64,000 nt of DNA. Source: Bacillus sp. FJAT-50079 (GTDB lineage Bacteria; Bacillota; Bacilli; Bacillales; Bacillaceae_C). Below the pieces are notes generated by a model, which searched no databases, had not been told where the DNA came from, and saw only the letters and a program-made list of their open reading frames with translations. The stretch lies in assembly GCF_018343515.1 (NCBI RefSeq), contig NZ_JAGYPD010000005.1, forward strand, positions 452,918 to 516,917, given 5' to 3'. Position 1 is the stretch's first letter. Each line of letters opens with the position of its first letter. The translations under genes and the position numbers were made by a program. Positions 8,567 through 17,533 of the stretch are shown in pieces.

Positions 8567-10615
8567 TTATTCCAGCGAAATCTTCACAACATCATCCAAA
8601 TACTTTGTTGAATTATATCCATAAATCACCAGTCTTTTAGCATTTTCATTCTCTCCATTGTTGTTACCGCGAAACCTTATCCGTTGAACGGTAAAGAAAT
8701 AACGCGGCTGCTCCATTTCTTCATAGGAGAAAGGATATTCATTACCGTATTCAATCCCGTTTTTATCAACGAATACTCCTTCAGAATCCATTTCCATTGA
8801 ATTGTTTTCATTCTCGCTTTCAGCATAGAGGTAAAGCCACTCAAATGCTCGATTTTCGATTTCATGATTGCTTATGTCAACATTGGTGAACTGGCTATCC
8901 TCCACCATGTCAATTAAGATTGTACTGCCCGCATATTCAATGGTTTGAGGATATTCCTCAGACGCACCCAGTTCAATCGTTTTTTGGTCTTCAAACATTA
9001 AGTGAATAGATTCAAATTGAATGTTAACCTCTTTTGGTTTTTCTCCAAGTAGTGGATCAAAGTGTGCTTGAAAAATATCCTCATACCCATTCGGATGTGG
9101 CAGAAAGCTGTCAAACGTATGAGCCTCTACTTTCTTATTGTTCACTTCTAGCTTTGCAAACTTAAGATGTTCTATCCGCTTATCTAGCTGTTCTGGATTA
9201 ATCGTATAATGCAGAATCGTCACTGTTGGAGCGACCGTTAGCTGATCAAATTGAATCGGAACCCCCTCGACTTCTATTTCTTTATCAAGTTTATATTCGA
9301 TTGATGGCTGTTTTGTTACGGGTATCTCGAAGTTCCACTCGCCTGTTCCATGTTCCACGTACTCATAATTCATAAAATGATTCGATTCAGTGGAATCACG
9401 AATCATTTTAAAAAGCTTTGTAATTTTAAGCTCGATTGTTCCGCTATTTGTTTTTAGTGGCAGCAGACTAATTCTTCCTTGATACACGTTCTTTTCTTTA
9501 TTATTTACATCTGAATGAAGGTCAGGAGGATAGTACTTTAGATACGTTTCACGATTCATAATTTCAAGCTTGTTCTCCACAGAAACACCTTCATAATAAT
9601 CGAGCATATACTGATTATCTTCAGCAGTATCGACTATTTCATAAAAAATAAGCGTCTGTACATCATCGGCAATCACCCGCTTGATTCTTATTTTTATTCC
9701 ATCGCTTTCAGCTTCCAGGTTCAGCCTTTCACCCAAATTATGTTTCATAAAAGCGCGCAATTCCTGATCTTCTTCTATCCATGTATAGTAGAGGTTAGAA
9801 AAAGCACCGGTAAAAAATTCGATCCCGATTAATAATGCGAATACACTTGCGAAAACAAGTCCCACTCTTTTATGTTTCTTGTTTTTCTGTTGCCTATGCT
9901 TCTCCTTTTCTGCCAGCCTACCTTTGACGTTCTCCATGAAACCAGATGGGAAATTAAGTTCCCCCATCCCTTCATTAAGATGTAACATAACATCCTGAAA
10001 GGTACCCAAATCATCCTGACAGTCTTCGCAATGATAAATATGCATCTCGAAATCAATCTTTTTCGACCGATCCAGGGTTCTTTCTAAGTAATCGATATAA
10101 TATTGATGATATTTCTTACAGCCATTAAAAGATGAGCCATATCCCATTTCTTTTCTAATGGACTGAATTCCAGCAAATAGATACTCTTTCAGCTTTTCCA
10201 CGGAAATTTGGAGAAGATGTGCTGTTTCCTCTTTAGAAAATCCTATTATAAATGTAAGAATTAACGCCTCTTTTTCATACTCCTCAAGATGATCGAGTGC
10301 TTTGAATAAATCCCAAGACTGTTCAATTTCCTCGGAAACTTGTAAATCTTTAGAAAGCTCCCGGCATGTATGTATAAAAATAGAGGTTACCAACATTTCG
10401 AATGATGTTTCTTTTGTAAATCGTGGCAATTCATTGTGCACTTTTATAATAGATTGGTAAAAAAGCTCCTCCATTTGCTGCTGATTTTTAAAATAGACCA
10501 AACCCAAAGCATAGAGCGATCGTTTATGCTGGTCGAACCAATCAACAATGGGTTCTATACCTTTTTCCTTTATCGTATTAATTGAAATCGAATCTATTTT
10601 TGCTGGGATCAACAT
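8567..10615 (-). CDS. Sigma-70-like / zinc-finger anti-sigma fusion with DUF4179-type exported domain
   Basis: A single 682-aa chain with the parts of a sigma/anti-sigma pair. Residues ~20-110 resemble a weakened sigma region 2, and ~110-160 a region 4-like helix-turn-helix (LEEYEKEALILTFIIGFSKEE...LLQISVEKLKEYLF). Residues ~165-205 form a zinc-finger anti-sigma module (C...H..CEDC; HIYHCEDCQDDL). A transmembrane helix follows at ~255-275 (VGLVFASVFALLIGIEFF), then ~400 extracellular residues like the DUF4179 and DUF5643 domains of Bacillus anti-sigma proteins. ATG at 10615 behind AAAGGGGGA. No frameshift is needed. The sigma part is divergent, so it may be a membrane-held regulator rather than an active sigma factor. 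Confidence 0.75.
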   Translation of the reverse strand: MLIPAKIDSISINTIKEKGIEPIVDWFDQHKRSLYALGLVYFKNQQQMEELFYQSIIKVHNELPRFTKETSFEMLVTSIFIHTCRELSKDLQVSEEIEQSWDLFKALDHLEEYEKEALILTFIIGFSKEETAHLLQISVEKLKEYLFAGIQSIRKEMGYGSSFNGCKKYHQYYIDYLERTLDRSKKIDFEMHIYHCEDCQDDLGTFQDVMLHLNEGMGELNFPSGFMENVKGRLAEKEKHRQQKNKKHKRVGLVFASVFALLIGIEFFTGAFSNLYYTWIEEDQELRAFMKHNLGERLNLEAESDGIKIRIKRVIADDVQTLIFYEIVDTAEDNQYMLDYYEGVSVENKLEIMNRETYLKYYPPDLHSDVNNKEKNVYQGRISLLPLKTNSGTIELKITKLFKMIRDSTESNHFMNYEYVEHGTGEWNFEIPVTKQPSIEYKLDKEIEVEGVPIQFDQLTVAPTVTILHYTINPEQLDKRIEHLKFAKLEVNNKKVEAHTFDSFLPHPNGYEDIFQAHFDPLLGEKPKEVNIQFESIHLMFEDQKTIELGASEEYPQTIEYAGSTILIDMVEDSQFTNVDISNHEIENRAFEWLYLYAESENENNSMEMDSEGVFVDKNGIEYGNEYPFSYEEMEQPRYFFTVQRIRFRGNNNGENENAKRLVIYGYNSTKYLDDVVKISLE

Positions 10616-10754
10616 TGTGTCCCCCTTTAATATTCTCTTATCTAATGATATAAGGAGAGCAATAGGTTGGCAATATCGGCAGGGGCATTAAATCAGTATG
10701 TAATGAAAACAATGGCTAAAATACAAGCATTCATCAAGAAAAGTTTTACACCAT

Positions 10755-10913
10755 TTAACCTACGATCGCGTTGTGAAGGAAAATTAATGTATAGTCATGC
10801 CCGTCATTTTCAGGATCGACTTTCCGGATAAGTATTCGTTTCGCCCTTGTTTTTTTCTTTACCCAATCAGCTTCATTATGATATACGTTCTTTTGATAGA
10901 TAGTTTCCACCAC
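10755..10913 (-). CDS. Small conserved-looking hypothetical protein, 52 aa
   Basis: Frame from GTG at 10913 to TAA at 10755 encodes a basic 52-aa protein that opens MVETIYQKNVYHNEADWVKK and ends FLHNAIVG, with no membrane segment. CGAGG at 10922-10926 is eight bases upstream of the GTG; GTG at 10910 and at 10922 are alternatives. Amino-acid content is protein-like and the gene is bounded by a terminator upstream. The ribosome binding site is part of a perfect 11-bp hairpin (10921-10952), suggesting control of translation. I do not recognise the family. Confidence 0.55.
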   Translation of the reverse strand: MVETIYQKNVYHNEADWVKKKTRAKRILIRKVDPENDGHDYTLIFLHNAIVG

Positions 10914-10920
10914 GACACAC

Positions 10921-10952
10921 ACCTCGTTACATATTTTTATGTGTAACGAGGT
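10921..10952 (-). promoter_or_regulatory. Perfect 11-bp hairpin covering the ribosome binding site of the 52-aa gene
   Basis: ACCTCGTTACA (10921-10931) and TGTAACGAGGT (10942-10952) are exact reverse complements with a 10-base AT-rich loop. In the minus-strand transcript the 3' arm contains ACGAGG, the ribosome binding site of the gene starting at 10913. No T-run follows, so it is not a typical terminator. It could mask translation (thermometer-like or ligand dependent) or, as DNA, serve as a repressor operator. Confidence 0.55.
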
Positions 10953-10965
10953 TAAAGTGAATATA

Positions 10966-10994
10966 AAAACCGCTATATTTTTTAGCGGTTTTTT
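10966..10994. terminator. Bidirectional intrinsic terminator
   Basis: AAACCGCTA (10967-10975) pairs with TAGCGGTTT (10983-10991); A-run on the left and T-run on the right make it usable in both directions. On the minus strand it ends the helicase transcript (stop at 11071) and isolates the small downstream gene. Confidence 0.75.
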
Positions 10995-11070
10995 AGTAGT
11001 TTCTTGTTATACATTCCGGGAATGCAAATTACACATTTATTTCTTATCTATATTTTTTGTATTTCCGCTC

Positions 11071-14000
11071 TTAATTAATTCTTTTTAATGTTTTAAAAGC
11101 ATCTTCAAAGTATGGAATATCTTTCCACACCTTGCTATCACCTATGATAACGAGCCGATATTTCGCTCGTGTTACCGCAACATTTAATATATTCGGTGTT
11201 GATCCAGCCCAATTAGCTGCACCTTTTCCTTCATTATTATCACAACCTAATACAAGTATTACCTCGTGAGCTTCTTTTCCTTGGAACGTATGAATCGTGC
11301 CACAAGAATCCCTAACCCAACTTATAATTTGTTTTGGATCTTCATTTACTAGTCTTTGTTTTAGTTGACGACGAAGTAATGTTTTTATCCCTTCAGCAAC
11401 TGATTTAAAAGGACTAATGATATACAGATTTGGAAACTCACCTTGTAAATCATAAGCTGCTAAAACACATTCAACAACTTTATCACCTTGTTCTTGAATA
11501 AAATGGTTTTTACCACCTTTTGATTTTCCATTTATATCAAGCCACTGTGATTGTTTAAACAATAACTTCACATTATCTTTCGGTCCCACCGATTGATTAT
11601 ACATTCGATTATTATAGGCAATTTCATTAGAAATTGAGAACATCGGATCTAAACAACGACGATGGACAGATAACGGACATCCTAACCATAATTCTTTATC
11701 AAGATATTCTGTCATTCCACCGAATCGATTGACATGATCGGCTAAAACTTGAACAGATAATTCTAAAGGACGATAAGCAGCATCTATACTCAGATTATCT
11801 GCTAATATCGTTGTAATTGTCTTAGGTACGGTCACAACTGGTTCTACTTGCAATGGATCTCCAACAACGATTGCTTTGCTCGTACGCCATATTGCACCAA
11901 GTGCTTGATGTGGTGTTGCTTGTCCCGCTTCATCTATGACAAGCATACCTAATTCTCCTTTCCCTACATCTGCTAAAAATCGCTTCACCGAAGCAAAGGT
12001 TGTAGAAATGACAGGTGAAATCATCATTAATGTATTTAAAAGATACGCATATGCTAATTGTTTATCTTCTTTTTGAAAAGCTCCATCCCACATGTTCATT
12101 AAGCAATTAATATTTTGTTTTACTTCTTTTGAATTTAATATAAAAGATTCATGTAATTGCAGGGCTTCATAAAATAATTCTTCTCGCAACAAATCATAAT
12201 CTTTATTCGTCCAAGGAGAGGCCAATTGCGATGATTCATTATTCGTAATATCTTTCCAAAATGCATCATCAGCAAAATTGCCTTGTAACTTTTCTTTAGC
12301 ATTGTCCAAATGCTCTTCAACTGTCTGTATTTCTATTTCTAATTGAGTATATTCTTTTTTAGCTTTTTGTATTGACGTCTCAGCATTATGTAATTGCTGA
12401 TTTGTTTCCACCTCATCTTTTTGATTATTATTTTTTTCGATAATCGCATGATTTACTGTTTGCTCTAATTCTTTAATTTTTTGAAAAGATATGTCATTTT
12501 TAAAGAAGAAGGAGAACCATTTCTTATAAAACGGAATACGATCCTTCAACTCATTAATCGTATGTGTATCAATGATAATTCTTTCTTCTAAATTTTTAAT
12601 TGCCATTTTAATAGACTCTAATTTTTCAGTTTTTCCAATGATTGTAGAATTAATTTCGTTCATCAAACGTTGTAGTTCGTTTAAGTCTTCTTTCCATGCA
12701 TCTAATTTTTGAACATTTTCATATATTTCTTTTAGTTTTTTTCGATAAGCAAGTACTTCATCATGTTTCTTTTTAAAGGACTGTTTTGCTTCTTTCCAAC
12801 TATGGATTTCACCTTCGTATAAACTTCCAAATCGTTTACCTTTACGATTGTCAAAAATCGTCTTCATTTTTTTAATGTTACTGCTCTTTCCACCCGCAAG
12901 AGAAATAATTCCCCAAAATGGCTCATCTTCTTCTAAATGTTTAGCAAGTTCAGTAAAGTAAACATTCTTATGCTTTCTAATATTGAATAAATCTGAATGG
13001 GCATTAGCTACCTCATCCGCTAAAGGTAATTCTTTCGATAGGTTCTCAACTGCATTGTTATTATTTGAGGCAACAATAATGCCGTATTCTTTTAAATCAT
13101 CTCGTAGCATATAAAAGTTTTTCAAAAATTGACCTGGAGGTGAAATAAAAGATTGTCGAGTAAACGCATGCGATGGTTGATTTAACTGACTTAGTTTGAT
13201 CGCCCGTTCAACTACATTTGAAGCAATGATCTCTTTTAACAATGTTGTTTTTCCTGTTCCAGGTGGACCGTTGACAGAGAATATATTATTTGTAAAACCT
13301 TCATCAGAAATTCCCATATTAATCGCTATTTGTTGCATTAAACTTGGATGATAGATAGAGGGCCATTTCCCTAAAGGATATCTGTCTGGGTGTGTCCATT
13401 TTTTCATATGTTCAACGTCTGAATCGATATGAATACGTTCCGTTTCCTTTATTAATGCCTTAATATAAAAAGCAATTGGATCATTTTCATCTATTTCTTT
13501 TCGTACCATTTTAATATCTGAAGCATAGAAACTCGGCAAAACGCTATTCGTTTGCTTTTCTTCATCCATCGGTGATTTTTTTAATGGATCAATTAAACCA
13601 CGATATTGAAAAGGAATAGATAATTGGATGTTACTTTGGATTTTTTCACATAATTTCTTTAATGCTTCATGATTAAAAGAAGGTTGATTGACTAAATAAT
13701 CGTTTATTTTTTCGTTTACATCTTCTAACACTTCTTCTTTTAAATCAATATGTACATTCCGATGATAAATAATTTGGGCAACCGCCCAAATATATGGAGA
13801 GACTGAGAAAGATTCCTCTACATATTTTCCATCTTCATCTAATTGAAGTCCACATAAATACGAAATGGATTTATCTTCATCAATGGCATCTTTTTTATCA
13901 ATTGCTTTATACATTTCTTCTACTAAATCACCTGTCGTATATGTTCCTAAAAAGACTTCATACCCTTTAGCCCTCTTATCCACCTCATGCCAGGGTAATC

Positions 14001-14109
14001 TCATTTCTTTATCAGAAATAACCGACATCTGTTTTTGCTTATTTATAGTAAGTGGTGAAAAAAACTCTAAATTATACCAATAATCGAGCAAAGATTTAAT
14101 CTGACTCAT
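11071..14109 (-). CDS. SF1 superfamily (DNA2/NAM7-like) AAA helicase, 1012 aa
   Basis: Large ATP-dependent helicase of the Upf1/DNA2 type. An uncharacterised N-terminal region (~270 residues) precedes Walker A (NGPPGTGKTTLL, about residue 280). A charged coiled-coil insertion spans roughly 430-650. It is followed by Walker B LVIDEAGQATPHQAL, motif III VVGDPLQVEPV, and the C-terminal motifs GTIHTFQGKEAHEV and LNVAVTRAKYRLVIIGD. All catalytic motifs appear intact. No fused nuclease domain is visible. Such proteins occur in RNA/DNA repair and also in phage-defence loci; with no partner gene, either role is open. ATG at 14109 has a rather distant GGGGG site. Surrounded by gene remnants, which suggests accessory DNA. 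Confidence 0.85.
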   Translation of the reverse strand: MSQIKSLLDYWYNLEFFSPLTINKQKQMSVISDKEMRLPWHEVDKRAKGYEVFLGTYTTGDLVEEMYKAIDKKDAIDEDKSISYLCGLQLDEDGKYVEESFSVSPYIWAVAQIIYHRNVHIDLKEEVLEDVNEKINDYLVNQPSFNHEALKKLCEKIQSNIQLSIPFQYRGLIDPLKKSPMDEEKQTNSVLPSFYASDIKMVRKEIDENDPIAFYIKALIKETERIHIDSDVEHMKKWTHPDRYPLGKWPSIYHPSLMQQIAINMGISDEGFTNNIFSVNGPPGTGKTTLLKEIIASNVVERAIKLSQLNQPSHAFTRQSFISPPGQFLKNFYMLRDDLKEYGIIVASNNNNAVENLSKELPLADEVANAHSDLFNIRKHKNVYFTELAKHLEEDEPFWGIISLAGGKSSNIKKMKTIFDNRKGKRFGSLYEGEIHSWKEAKQSFKKKHDEVLAYRKKLKEIYENVQKLDAWKEDLNELQRLMNEINSTIIGKTEKLESIKMAIKNLEERIIIDTHTINELKDRIPFYKKWFSFFFKNDISFQKIKELEQTVNHAIIEKNNNQKDEVETNQQLHNAETSIQKAKKEYTQLEIEIQTVEEHLDNAKEKLQGNFADDAFWKDITNNESSQLASPWTNKDYDLLREELFYEALQLHESFILNSKEVKQNINCLMNMWDGAFQKEDKQLAYAYLLNTLMMISPVISTTFASVKRFLADVGKGELGMLVIDEAGQATPHQALGAIWRTSKAIVVGDPLQVEPVVTVPKTITTILADNLSIDAAYRPLELSVQVLADHVNRFGGMTEYLDKELWLGCPLSVHRRCLDPMFSISNEIAYNNRMYNQSVGPKDNVKLLFKQSQWLDINGKSKGGKNHFIQEQGDKVVECVLAAYDLQGEFPNLYIISPFKSVAEGIKTLLRRQLKQRLVNEDPKQIISWVRDSCGTIHTFQGKEAHEVILVLGCDNNEGKGAANWAGSTPNILNVAVTRAKYRLVIIGDSKVWKDIPYFEDAFKTLKRIN

Positions 14110-14790
14110 TGTATTTAAAACCCCCGTCTATCTATCTATTTAACATTATTGTATAGAAGTTAATATATGGAAGCAAAATAGAATAAAAAACAATAACAAT
14201 CCGAATATTCAGATCATTAAACAAGTCTTTAAATTAACTCATAACTTCAAGTATGGAAAAGAAGAAGGTGAAAAGATAGTGAAGAAAAGTGATCAAGAGT
14301 AAATATGAAAATATTGGATAAAATTGAATGTTTATTTAGTAGGTTATTTGATAACTTCATTGACAGCTATGGGTTAAAAGGAAAAGAAGAGAGAAAAAAG
14401 AACTCTTTTCCCCCACTCTTTCTTCTATTAAGGCAAGAAGAAAACCGGGATAATATTGGGTTAGAGTTGGGATTCGTTGTTTATTATTGTGCTACATTTA
14501 CAGTTGAAGCAACGCCACATGTGCAGAGTGTATGTGGCAACACAAGAGTGCTGGTGGGTTACATTATAAAGGTTTGGTTCCACACTACGGGGACTAAAAC
14601 CTTAATGGGTTGTTATTGGAGACTGAGTATGAATTGAATATTGATATGATATAGAATTAGTAATACTAAACCAGTATTTTAATAATCAAATAGAAAAGGC
14701 TTGAATCTTAACTATCAGGCCTTTCCTAATTAATTAAACTTATTATTTTTACAAAATACTTTCCCTAAGCATATATCCAGCAACTGACCC
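14110..14790. other. Gene-poor intergenic region
   Basis: A plus-strand frame of 110 codons exists at 14305-14637 but lacks a ribosome binding site, and its product does not resemble a known protein. Another frame of the same segment gives short protein-like pieces broken by stops (GLHYKGLVPHYGD, NLNGLLLETEYELNIDMI), so it may be eroded coding sequence. A hairpin with arms near 14697 and 14725 (AAAGGCTTGA / TATCAGGCCTTT) lies at the right. No gene is called. Confidence 0.4.
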
Positions 14791-14960
14791 CTATAATAAG
14801 GATTGTGCATCTTCAAAATTTAAAGTCCATATTTCATTCGTTGAATAGTCCGAAAACTTAACAGTTATTCCTAGAGGATGAAGCAAAAGTTAAAGTAACT
14901 TCTTTACAGAAGTCCTTATTAGTTTGTGAATGTAGATTGAAATAATCATAGGGCAGGGTT
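14791..14960 (-). pseudogene. Short gene remnant (C-terminal fragment)
   Basis: On the minus strand a protein-like tail, LGITVKFSDYSTNEIWTLNF followed by EDAQSLL, ends at TAG 14791. Just upstream, in another frame, comes NKDFCKEVTLTFASS. No start or ribosome binding site is present and the two parts need a frameshift to join. It looks like the end of a decayed small gene of unknown family. Confidence 0.35.
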
Positions 14961-14982
14961 TTTCTTCTTTTTTCAATCAGGC

Positions 14983-15011
14983 AAAAAGGATGGGATTCTG
15001 TTCCCACCCTC
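14983..15011 (-). terminator. Probable terminator of the RlmD-like gene
   Basis: On the minus strand a GGGTGGGA stem pairs with TCCCATCC (one bulge), followed by TTTTTGCC. It lies about 105 bases after the stop codon at 15117. Confidence 0.5.
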
Positions 15012-15116
15012 TCTAATATTTCTTTTCTTCCTGCTCGAATATCACACGAACACCAAGCAGTTTTATTTTGGATGATATTGAATCAGAATCAAAAATCGGA
15101 AATGTTTACCTTTGGG

Positions 15117-16454
15117 CTACACCCGACGTTCTAGCAACACACAGCACTCCACATGCGCCGTTTGCGGGAACATGTCTACTGGTTGAATTTCTTTTACTTT
15201 ATATCCATTTTTAGTTAGATATCTTAGGTCTCTTTCCAAAGTGACTGGATTGCAGGAGACATAAATCACTTTCTGTGGCGATAGTTTTATCAGGGAAGAT
15301 AAGAACTTTTCGTCACTTCCTGACCTTGGTGGATCCATTATTACTAAGTCCATTTTTGTATGTTCATTTGCAAGTTTCACCATAAAGTCCCCGGCATCAT
15401 CGTTGTAAAAATAGGCATTTTTAATATTGTTATTTTTAGCGTTTTTTATTGCATCTTTTACGGCATCTTTATTTAGTTCAACACCTATAACCTTCTTCAC
15501 TTTGTCGCTGACTATTAATGATATCGTGCCTATTCCACAATATGCGTCTATTACTGTTTCATTGCCCTTTAGTTTTGCCATCTCAATTCCCTTGTTGTAT
15601 AAAATCTCAGTTTGAATTGGGTTGACTTGATAAAAAGACTTAGCTGAAATTTGGAATTTTACATCACATAATATATCTTCAATATATCCTTTTCCATATA
15701 AAACAATTTCCTCATTTCCCAGTACTACTGACGTTCTCCGCTTATTAATATTCATTATAACAGTAGATATTTCTGGATGAGCTTTGAGCAATGCTTTGAT
15801 AAAATTATTTTTGCCTGGGAAAATTTTCGTTGATGTGACTAGGACAACCATTACTTGATTCGTTGAAAATCCCCTTTTTATCAGTACATGCCTTAGGAAC
15901 CCTCTACCTGTGTCTTCATCAAATGGTTGCATTTTGAAAGACTTCATAAATCCCTTGATGGTTTCTATAATTTCATCTGCCTTACGGTCATGTATCAAAC
16001 ATTCGTCTATATCAATTACATTATGACTGTCTTCCTGGTATATCCCTGATATAATCTGTCTCTTTTTATCATAAGCAAATGTTGAATGCACCTTATTCCT
16101 ATAGTAATAAGGTTCTTTCATAGTTAAAATATCATTGACCTTACAATATGACCCTAAAAGATTTTCCACTAGTTTTTGTTTAAAATTGTCCTGTGCTTCA
16201 GGGGACATATGTTGAAGCTGACATCCACCACATTTACTATAATATGTGCATTCTGGTTTTACCCTATCCTTTGACTCTTTTTCAATTTTGATCACATTAA
16301 CAGAAACTTTTTTTGGGGTTTTTATCGTTTCAACGATTGCAGTTTCTCCTTCAAGTAGATTGGATACAAGGTAATCTTTTCCCTTGATATTTATAATTCC
16401 CTTTCCACTTTCATGCAGACCTATACATTTAACTTTTAACTTTCCTTTGTTCAT
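15117..16454 (-). CDS. 23S rRNA (uracil-C5)-methyltransferase, RlmD/TrmA family, extra paralogue
   Basis: SAM-dependent m5U methyltransferase. N-terminal TRAM domain (residues ~1-60), then iron-sulphur cysteines [14 protein letters not shown] (C-x5-C-x2-C, about 70-83). The Rossmann methyltransferase domain has [13 protein letters not shown], the substrate loop DLVIMDPPRSGSDEKF and the catalytic motif VIYVSCNPVTLERDL, then the conserved end [20 protein letters not shown]. All key residues are intact. ATG at 16454 behind GAAGGTG. A second, full-length paralogue lies at 20747-22126. This copy is A-rich with Lys/Asn-heavy composition unlike its neighbours and sits among remnants, so it may be horizontally acquired. 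The target uridine is unknown. Confidence 0.88.
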   Translation of the reverse strand: MNKGKLKVKCIGLHESGKGIINIKGKDYLVSNLLEGETAIVETIKTPKKVSVNVIKIEKESKDRVKPECTYYSKCGGCQLQHMSPEAQDNFKQKLVENLLGSYCKVNDILTMKEPYYYRNKVHSTFAYDKKRQIISGIYQEDSHNVIDIDECLIHDRKADEIIETIKGFMKSFKMQPFDEDTGRGFLRHVLIKRGFSTNQVMVVLVTSTKIFPGKNNFIKALLKAHPEISTVIMNINKRRTSVVLGNEEIVLYGKGYIEDILCDVKFQISAKSFYQVNPIQTEILYNKGIEMAKLKGNETVIDAYCGIGTISLIVSDKVKKVIGVELNKDAVKDAIKNAKNNNIKNAYFYNDDAGDFMVKLANEHTKMDLVIMDPPRSGSDEKFLSSLIKLSPQKVIYVSCNPVTLERDLRYLTKNGYKVKEIQPVDMFPQTAHVECCVLLERRV

Positions 16455-16640
16455 CTTGCACCTTCTCTCTCCTACATAATATCACGCAAATTCCTTCACC
16501 ACCATCTGCCAATTCACTTTTTATTGTGGCTATCAACGATTAAAAAATCAGATGTGAATACAATTGTTTGCCACACAAATTTTGTAGAATTGGATGATGG
16601 AATCATTTTCTAAAAATCGAAATGTCCGTTTCATATAAAG

Positions 16641-16664
16641 GAAAAACGATGCTAATCGGCATCG
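16641..16664 (-). terminator. Intrinsic terminator
   Basis: CGATGC/GCATCG hairpin (16647-16664) with TTTTT following on the minus strand (16642-16646). The stop codon of the 31-codon frame upstream lies in its loop, so this is the end of a transcript from the right. Confidence 0.55.
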
Positions 16665-16747
16665 ACATACTTGTTGTTGATATTAGCACGGCATACGACA
16701 TTGTCTACCTCGTAGGTGCTTACTTTTAAAATAGTGAATGCAACCAT
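16652..16747 (-). pseudogene. 31-codon frame or C-terminal remnant abutting a terminator
   Basis: ATG 16747 to TAG 16652 reads MVAFTILKVSTYEVDNVVCR and then ANINNKYVDAD. The sequence is protein-like but there is no ribosome binding site before the ATG, and the TAG falls in the loop of a terminator. Most likely it is the end of a truncated gene; a very small peptide gene is less likely. Confidence 0.3.
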
Positions 16748-16977
16748 AAATATTTAATTGTGAATTAGTAACGCTTATTATAGTCAAATACAAAAACAGC
16801 CCATGCCCCAATATGAGCTGCTCTATCCTTCACATCAATTCTTTCTTACTTCTTCATCGAAATCATCTGTACGTTCTAGATACGAAACTACTTCAACATG
16901 TGTTGATAGTAGGTCGCAGACATATTTAAAAGGATGTAGTTGTGTTTACCTTGCCAATATATAGATTGTTCACTATT

Positions 16978-17396
16978 TTAGAAGTGAGATGAGAGAAAAT
17001 AGAATTGAGGAATAAGAAAAAGGAACAATGCACAGTTAGCCTCTTTATTTACGGAAATTTCAAATGGTACTTCTCTTGGCTCTATTCCTACTAGATAAAC
17101 TGCTTCTTCATCACTGCCGTATCCAATTAAATCGCACAATTTATTTTTATTATCTAGAAAGTGATAAGATCATGGTACTTGTATAGGGTGATTTAAGTTA
17201 TTTTTAATCGTAAACTCAACAGAGCTTATTTTTTCTCTTGGATTCATATCTTACTTTACTCGACTAGAGTAACAATTACATTGGAATGCTCAACCGTTTT
17301 GTTATTTGTATATGTTGTTGGATAATCTTGATCAGAACAACCAATTAATAATACTTATAATAGAAGTATTACCAATGGAAAAGAGAATTTTTTCAC
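16978..17396 (-). pseudogene. Degenerate lipoprotein gene
   Basis: From GTG at 17396 the frame reads MKKFSFPLVILLL, a stop codon, then VLLIGCSDQDYPTTYTNNKT..., a clear lipoprotein signal peptide with lipobox LIGC interrupted by one TAA. The frame stops again after IVTLVE. It resumes in another frame as ISSVEFTIKNNLNHPIQV, an in-frame TGA, then FLDNKNKLCDLIGYGSDEEA and GIEPREVPFEISVNKEAN. At least two stops and one frameshift mean it is not functional. The parent was a small exported beta-rich lipoprotein of unknown family. Confidence 0.7.
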
Positions 17397-17533
17397 ATAA
17401 CCACATCTTTCATTAGCATTATAATGTTATAAAAGTACTAATTGGATAGGTTATATAAATGCATTAATTAGTCACTCAATTAAATAATAGAATTCTGAAA
17501 ATTAATTATTATTCTTTTAACGAATGGAAATTG

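Noticed and set aside
14305-14637. 110-codon plus-strand frame
   Set aside because: No ribosome binding site, unlikely composition, and better protein-like pieces in another frame.
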